This document shows, one piece after another, positions 5,179 through 5,834 of a DNA stretch of 5,834 nucleotides. Location of the stretch: NCBI GenBank assembly GCA_009705435.1, contig WLTJ01000117.1:1-5834 (forward strand), written 5' to 3'. Position 1 is the stretch's first letter, and every line of letters starts with the position of its first letter. The notes below the pieces were generated by a model, which was not told the DNA's origin, did not search any database, and saw nothing but the letters and a program-made list of their open reading frames with translations. This DNA is from Actinomycetota bacterium (GTDB lineage: Bacteria > Actinomycetota > Acidimicrobiia > Acidimicrobiales > Ilumatobacteraceae). The translations under genes were made by a program, and so were the position numbers.

Positions 5179-5834
5179 GGTGTGAGTCGAACAATTGCCA
5201 CTGCCGCTTTATAGGCCACTTCTGCTGGTCCGATTTCATCGGGATGCAACAAGTTGGCCATGATTCTCACAACCCATTCCATCAGAGTGCGACTTTGCAT
5301 TCCGACTCGCGAAAGTTCGCGCATGATCACCGGTCGACCAATGATGCGGGCAAATAAACGCGCCACCTTGAAGTACTGACCGTACTCATCGTCAATCAAC
5401 ATTTGGTAGCGCTGTAATGCTGCTGGGTCATTGTGACGAATAGCGTCGGTGAGCACTTCTGCAGCCATACGCGCAGTTTCATAGGCGTAATCGATACCGT
5501 CCCCGTTGAAGGGGTTCGCACTTCCTGCCGCATCGCCAATGACAAGATACGTAGGTCCAGATTTTGGTCCGACCGAGCCACCCATCGGGATTCGCCGTGA
5601 GGTTGCCTTCATCGTGGGATTGTCAGGGTCAATTTCCCAGCGGTCAGCGACCATGTGGGCATAAGCATCAAGGAGATGAGTCGTGTTGACACTTTTGAAA
5701 TCGCGAAATGTTGATAACAGCCCAACGCCGATGTTGACAGTTCCGTCACCGACGGGGAAGATCCAGCCATAGCCAGGCATCGGGTTGCCGTTGCGGTCTT
5801 TGACATCAAGCGCCGACTCAATCCATGGTTCAGC
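5169..5834 (-). CDS. Geranylgeranyl-reductase-family FAD-dependent oxidoreductase, C-terminal part (5' end outside window); MenJ-like
   Basis: The frame is open to the window edge, so only the last 221 residues are seen; the N-terminal FAD-binding GxGxxG region lies outside. Visible landmarks are PGYGWIFPVGDGTVNIGVGLL, typical of this family's substrate domain, a RRIPMGG segment, and YLVIGDAAGSANPFNGDGI followed by DYAYETARMAA. That last region is the conserved second FAD-contact motif (GDAAG...NPFNGxGI). A helical C-terminal region follows. The family saturates double bonds in isoprenoid chains. In actinobacteria a well-known member is mycobacterial MenJ, which reduces one double bond of the menaquinone side chain, so a quinone or isoprenoid reductase role is likely; the exact substrate cannot be told from this fragment. 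Transcription converges on the exported-protein gene with a 12-nt gap, so it is not part of the hem operon. Family assignment is strong, substrate uncertain. Confidence 0.92.
   Translation of the reverse strand, partial: AEPWIESALDVKDRNGNPMPGYGWIFPVGDGTVNIGVGLLSTFRDFKSVNTTHLLDAYAHMVADRWEIDPDNPTMKATSRRIPMGGSVGPKSGPTYLVIGDAAGSANPFNGDGIDYAYETARMAAEVLTDAIRHNDPAALQRYQMLIDDEYGQYFKVARLFARIIGRPVIMRELSRVGMQSRTLMEWVVRIMANLLHPDEIGPAEVAYKAAVAIVRLTPNA

Overview
The window carries a five-gene tetrapyrrole (heme/siroheme/cobalamin precursor) operon on the + strand, followed by a small exported protein of unknown function. It ends with the C-terminal part of a convergent FAD-dependent geranylgeranyl-reductase-family gene on the - strand. 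Protein features suggest an actinobacterium: a MenJ-like reductase, a Cys-Asp-Cys type HemB metal site, and actinobacterial-looking HemC, HemD and HemL. Base composition is moderate rather than very GC-rich, and Arg codons are mostly CGT. A freshwater or marine Acidimicrobiia-type lineage (Ilumatobacteraceae-like) would fit, but that is an inference from memory of related proteins, not a search result.

Layout: 1-504 is the C-terminal part of glutamyl-tRNA reductase (hemA), truncated by the window edge. hemC follows at 521-1402, hemD at 1413-2156, hemB at 2183-3172, hemL at 3178-4545, and an unrecognised exported protein at 4563-5156. The gaps are 16, 10, 26, 5 and 17 nt, so the hem genes look co-transcribed. 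Together they cover the C5 route from glutamyl-tRNA to uroporphyrinogen III: HemA makes glutamate-1-semialdehyde, HemL makes 5-aminolevulinate, HemB makes porphobilinogen, HemC makes hydroxymethylbilane and HemD closes the ring. No later heme gene (such as hemE) lies in the window. The - strand gene ends only 12 nt from the exported-protein gene, tail to tail.

Nothing here is a mobile element, CRISPR array or RNA gene. The most unusual signal is the start of HemL: about 30 extra residues carrying four cysteines exactly five residues apart, built from an imperfect duplication (CDPVAC and CDPIVC). Lesser points are a hybrid HemB metal site, several departures from the usual HemL active-site wording, two TANNNT-N6-ATG arrangements that could be leaderless promoters (before hemB and before the exported protein), and the exported protein itself with four cysteines outside its signal segment.
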